From Schwartzia sp. (in: firmicutes) (GTDB lineage: Bacteria > Bacillota > Negativicutes > Selenomonadales > Selenomonadaceae): a stretch of 6,482 nt of DNA. Of the stretch, positions 5,771-6,482 are shown one piece after another; position 1 is the stretch's first letter, and every line of letters begins with the position of its first letter. Under the pieces are notes generated by a model, which searched no databases, had not been told where the DNA came from, and was given only the letters and a program-made list of their open reading frames with translations. Position numbers and translations under genes: made by a program. Location of the stretch: NCBI GenBank assembly GCA_024691625.1, contig JAILNL010000067.1:1-6482 (forward strand), read 5' to 3'.

Positions 5771-6482
5771 ATGCATGACGGCTATGACAGTATAGAAATG
5801 CTATTTGGCGGGGATTCTCCGGATTCCTTCGAGGGAGTTGTCTGGATAAAGGACAGCTCAAAATTCCGCCGTATCTTGGCTGTGGGGGACCTTCACGGGG
5901 AGTATCGGCGGATGCAGAATATGTTAGATTCTTTGGATTATACTCCTTCGGAAGATCTTCTTGTGTTTCTGGGAGACTATATTGACCGCGGCCCTGAGAG
6001 TCTGAAATGTCTTTCCGCAGTCAAGTCCATGGCGGAAAAGTATGATAATGTAATAGCGCTCAGAGGCAATCATGAATCGCTTCTTCTTGAGCATTTCGAG
6101 GAATACGGGATCAAGGATATCCTCGTAAATGACAGGCTGTGGCTGGACAATGGGGGAGACGATACCCTTTATCAGCTGAGAACGCTGTACGAAAAAAGTC
6201 ATTCGGAATTCGGTTCGTTAATAGAGTTCGTAAAGGGGCTTAAACGTATCGTAGTCGTGGGAAAAGAATATCTTTTCACCCATGCGGGATTTTTGAAGAA
6301 GCCATATCTCCGCCAGATGGAGGAAATGCTCTGGGTTCGCAGGGATTTCTATGCGGGTTACGCGGGACAGCAGACGGTGGCTGTGGGGCACACCCCTGTG
6401 CAGCATCTCCGTGCGGGAAGCGACGGGACCCCTATCCTGCAGAAAAATCATATATGGCTTTGCGATACAGGAGCTTTTCGGC
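5771..6482 (+). CDS. PPP-family metallophosphatase (partial, first 237 residues)
   Basis: This is a calcineurin-like phosphoesterase of the PPP superfamily, cytoplasmic by lack of signal or membrane segments. The metal and catalytic motifs appear in order: GDLHG (39-43), GDYIDRGP (68-75), GNHE (99-102), THAG (170-173) and GHTP (206-209), then a DTG (232-234). Likely di-metal ligands are Asp40, His42, Asp69, Asn100, His171 and His207, with His101 as the general acid. The layout resembles bacterial lambda-type serine/threonine protein phosphatases; an ApaH- or PrpE-like dinucleoside tetraphosphatase cannot be excluded. About 33 residues precede the first core strand, a short extension rich in Asp and Ser. 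The start is set by AAAGGAGG at 5756-5763, seven bases upstream. The frame is open at the right edge, and only the C-terminal end of the fold is missing. It probably shares an mRNA with the membrane protein before it. Confidence 0.92.
   Translation, partial: MHDGYDSIEMLFGGDSPDSFEGVVWIKDSSKFRRILAVGDLHGEYRRMQNMLDSLDYTPSEDLLVFLGDYIDRGPESLKCLSAVKSMAEKYDNVIALRGNHESLLLEHFEEYGIKDILVNDRLWLDNGGDDTLYQLRTLYEKSHSEFGSLIEFVKGLKRIVVVGKEYLFTHAGFLKKPYLRQMEEMLWVRRDFYAGYAGQQTVAVGHTPVQHLRAGSDGTPILQKNHIWLCDTGAFR

Noticed and set aside
5571..5861. A 96-codon minus-strand frame across the end of the membrane protein and the start of the phosphatase.
   Set aside because: It is antisense to two well-supported genes and their Shine-Dalgarno, with no ribosome binding site of its own.

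Overview
The window carries most of a cytochrome bd oxidase operon on the minus strand, a small unknown gene on the same strand, and two plus-strand genes running off the right edge. The bd genes are contiguous in the order cydA-cydB-cydD-cydC, the CydA Q-loop is short, ribosome binding sites are strong GGAGG types, and spacers are AT-rich beside moderate-GC genes. This fits a member of the Bacillota (Firmicutes). A Negativicutes or clostridial anaerobe or microaerophile is my guess, but the sequence does not fix the genus.

Layout, right to left on the minus strand. cydA (4640 to 3258) and cydB (3258 to 2245) encode the two main subunits of cytochrome bd quinol oxidase. cydD (2258 to 627) and cydC (634 to beyond position 1) encode the heterodimeric ABC exporter needed to assemble that oxidase. 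Adjacent genes overlap by 1, 14 and 8 bases, so the four are almost certainly one translationally coupled operon. A promoter candidate lies at 4702-4729, upstream of cydA. cydC is cut by the left edge and only its first transmembrane half is present. Together the genes make, mature and run a high-affinity terminal oxidase that reduces O2 with quinol electrons, giving O2 scavenging or microaerobic respiration.

Upstream of cydA lies a separate minus-strand unit: a 58-residue soluble protein of unknown function (5006 to 4830). It has its own extended -10 promoter, a strong Shine-Dalgarno, and a long hairpin terminator (4761-4811) that insulates it from cydA.

A divergent spacer of about 250 bases (5007-5259) separates it from the plus-strand pair. 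These are an unrecognised 160-residue membrane protein (5260-5742) and, 28 bases later, a PPP-family metallophosphatase (5771 to beyond 6482), probably co-transcribed.

Nothing here is clearly a new multi-gene system. The least explained parts are the 58-residue gene, the membrane protein paired with the phosphatase, and the regulatory spacers.
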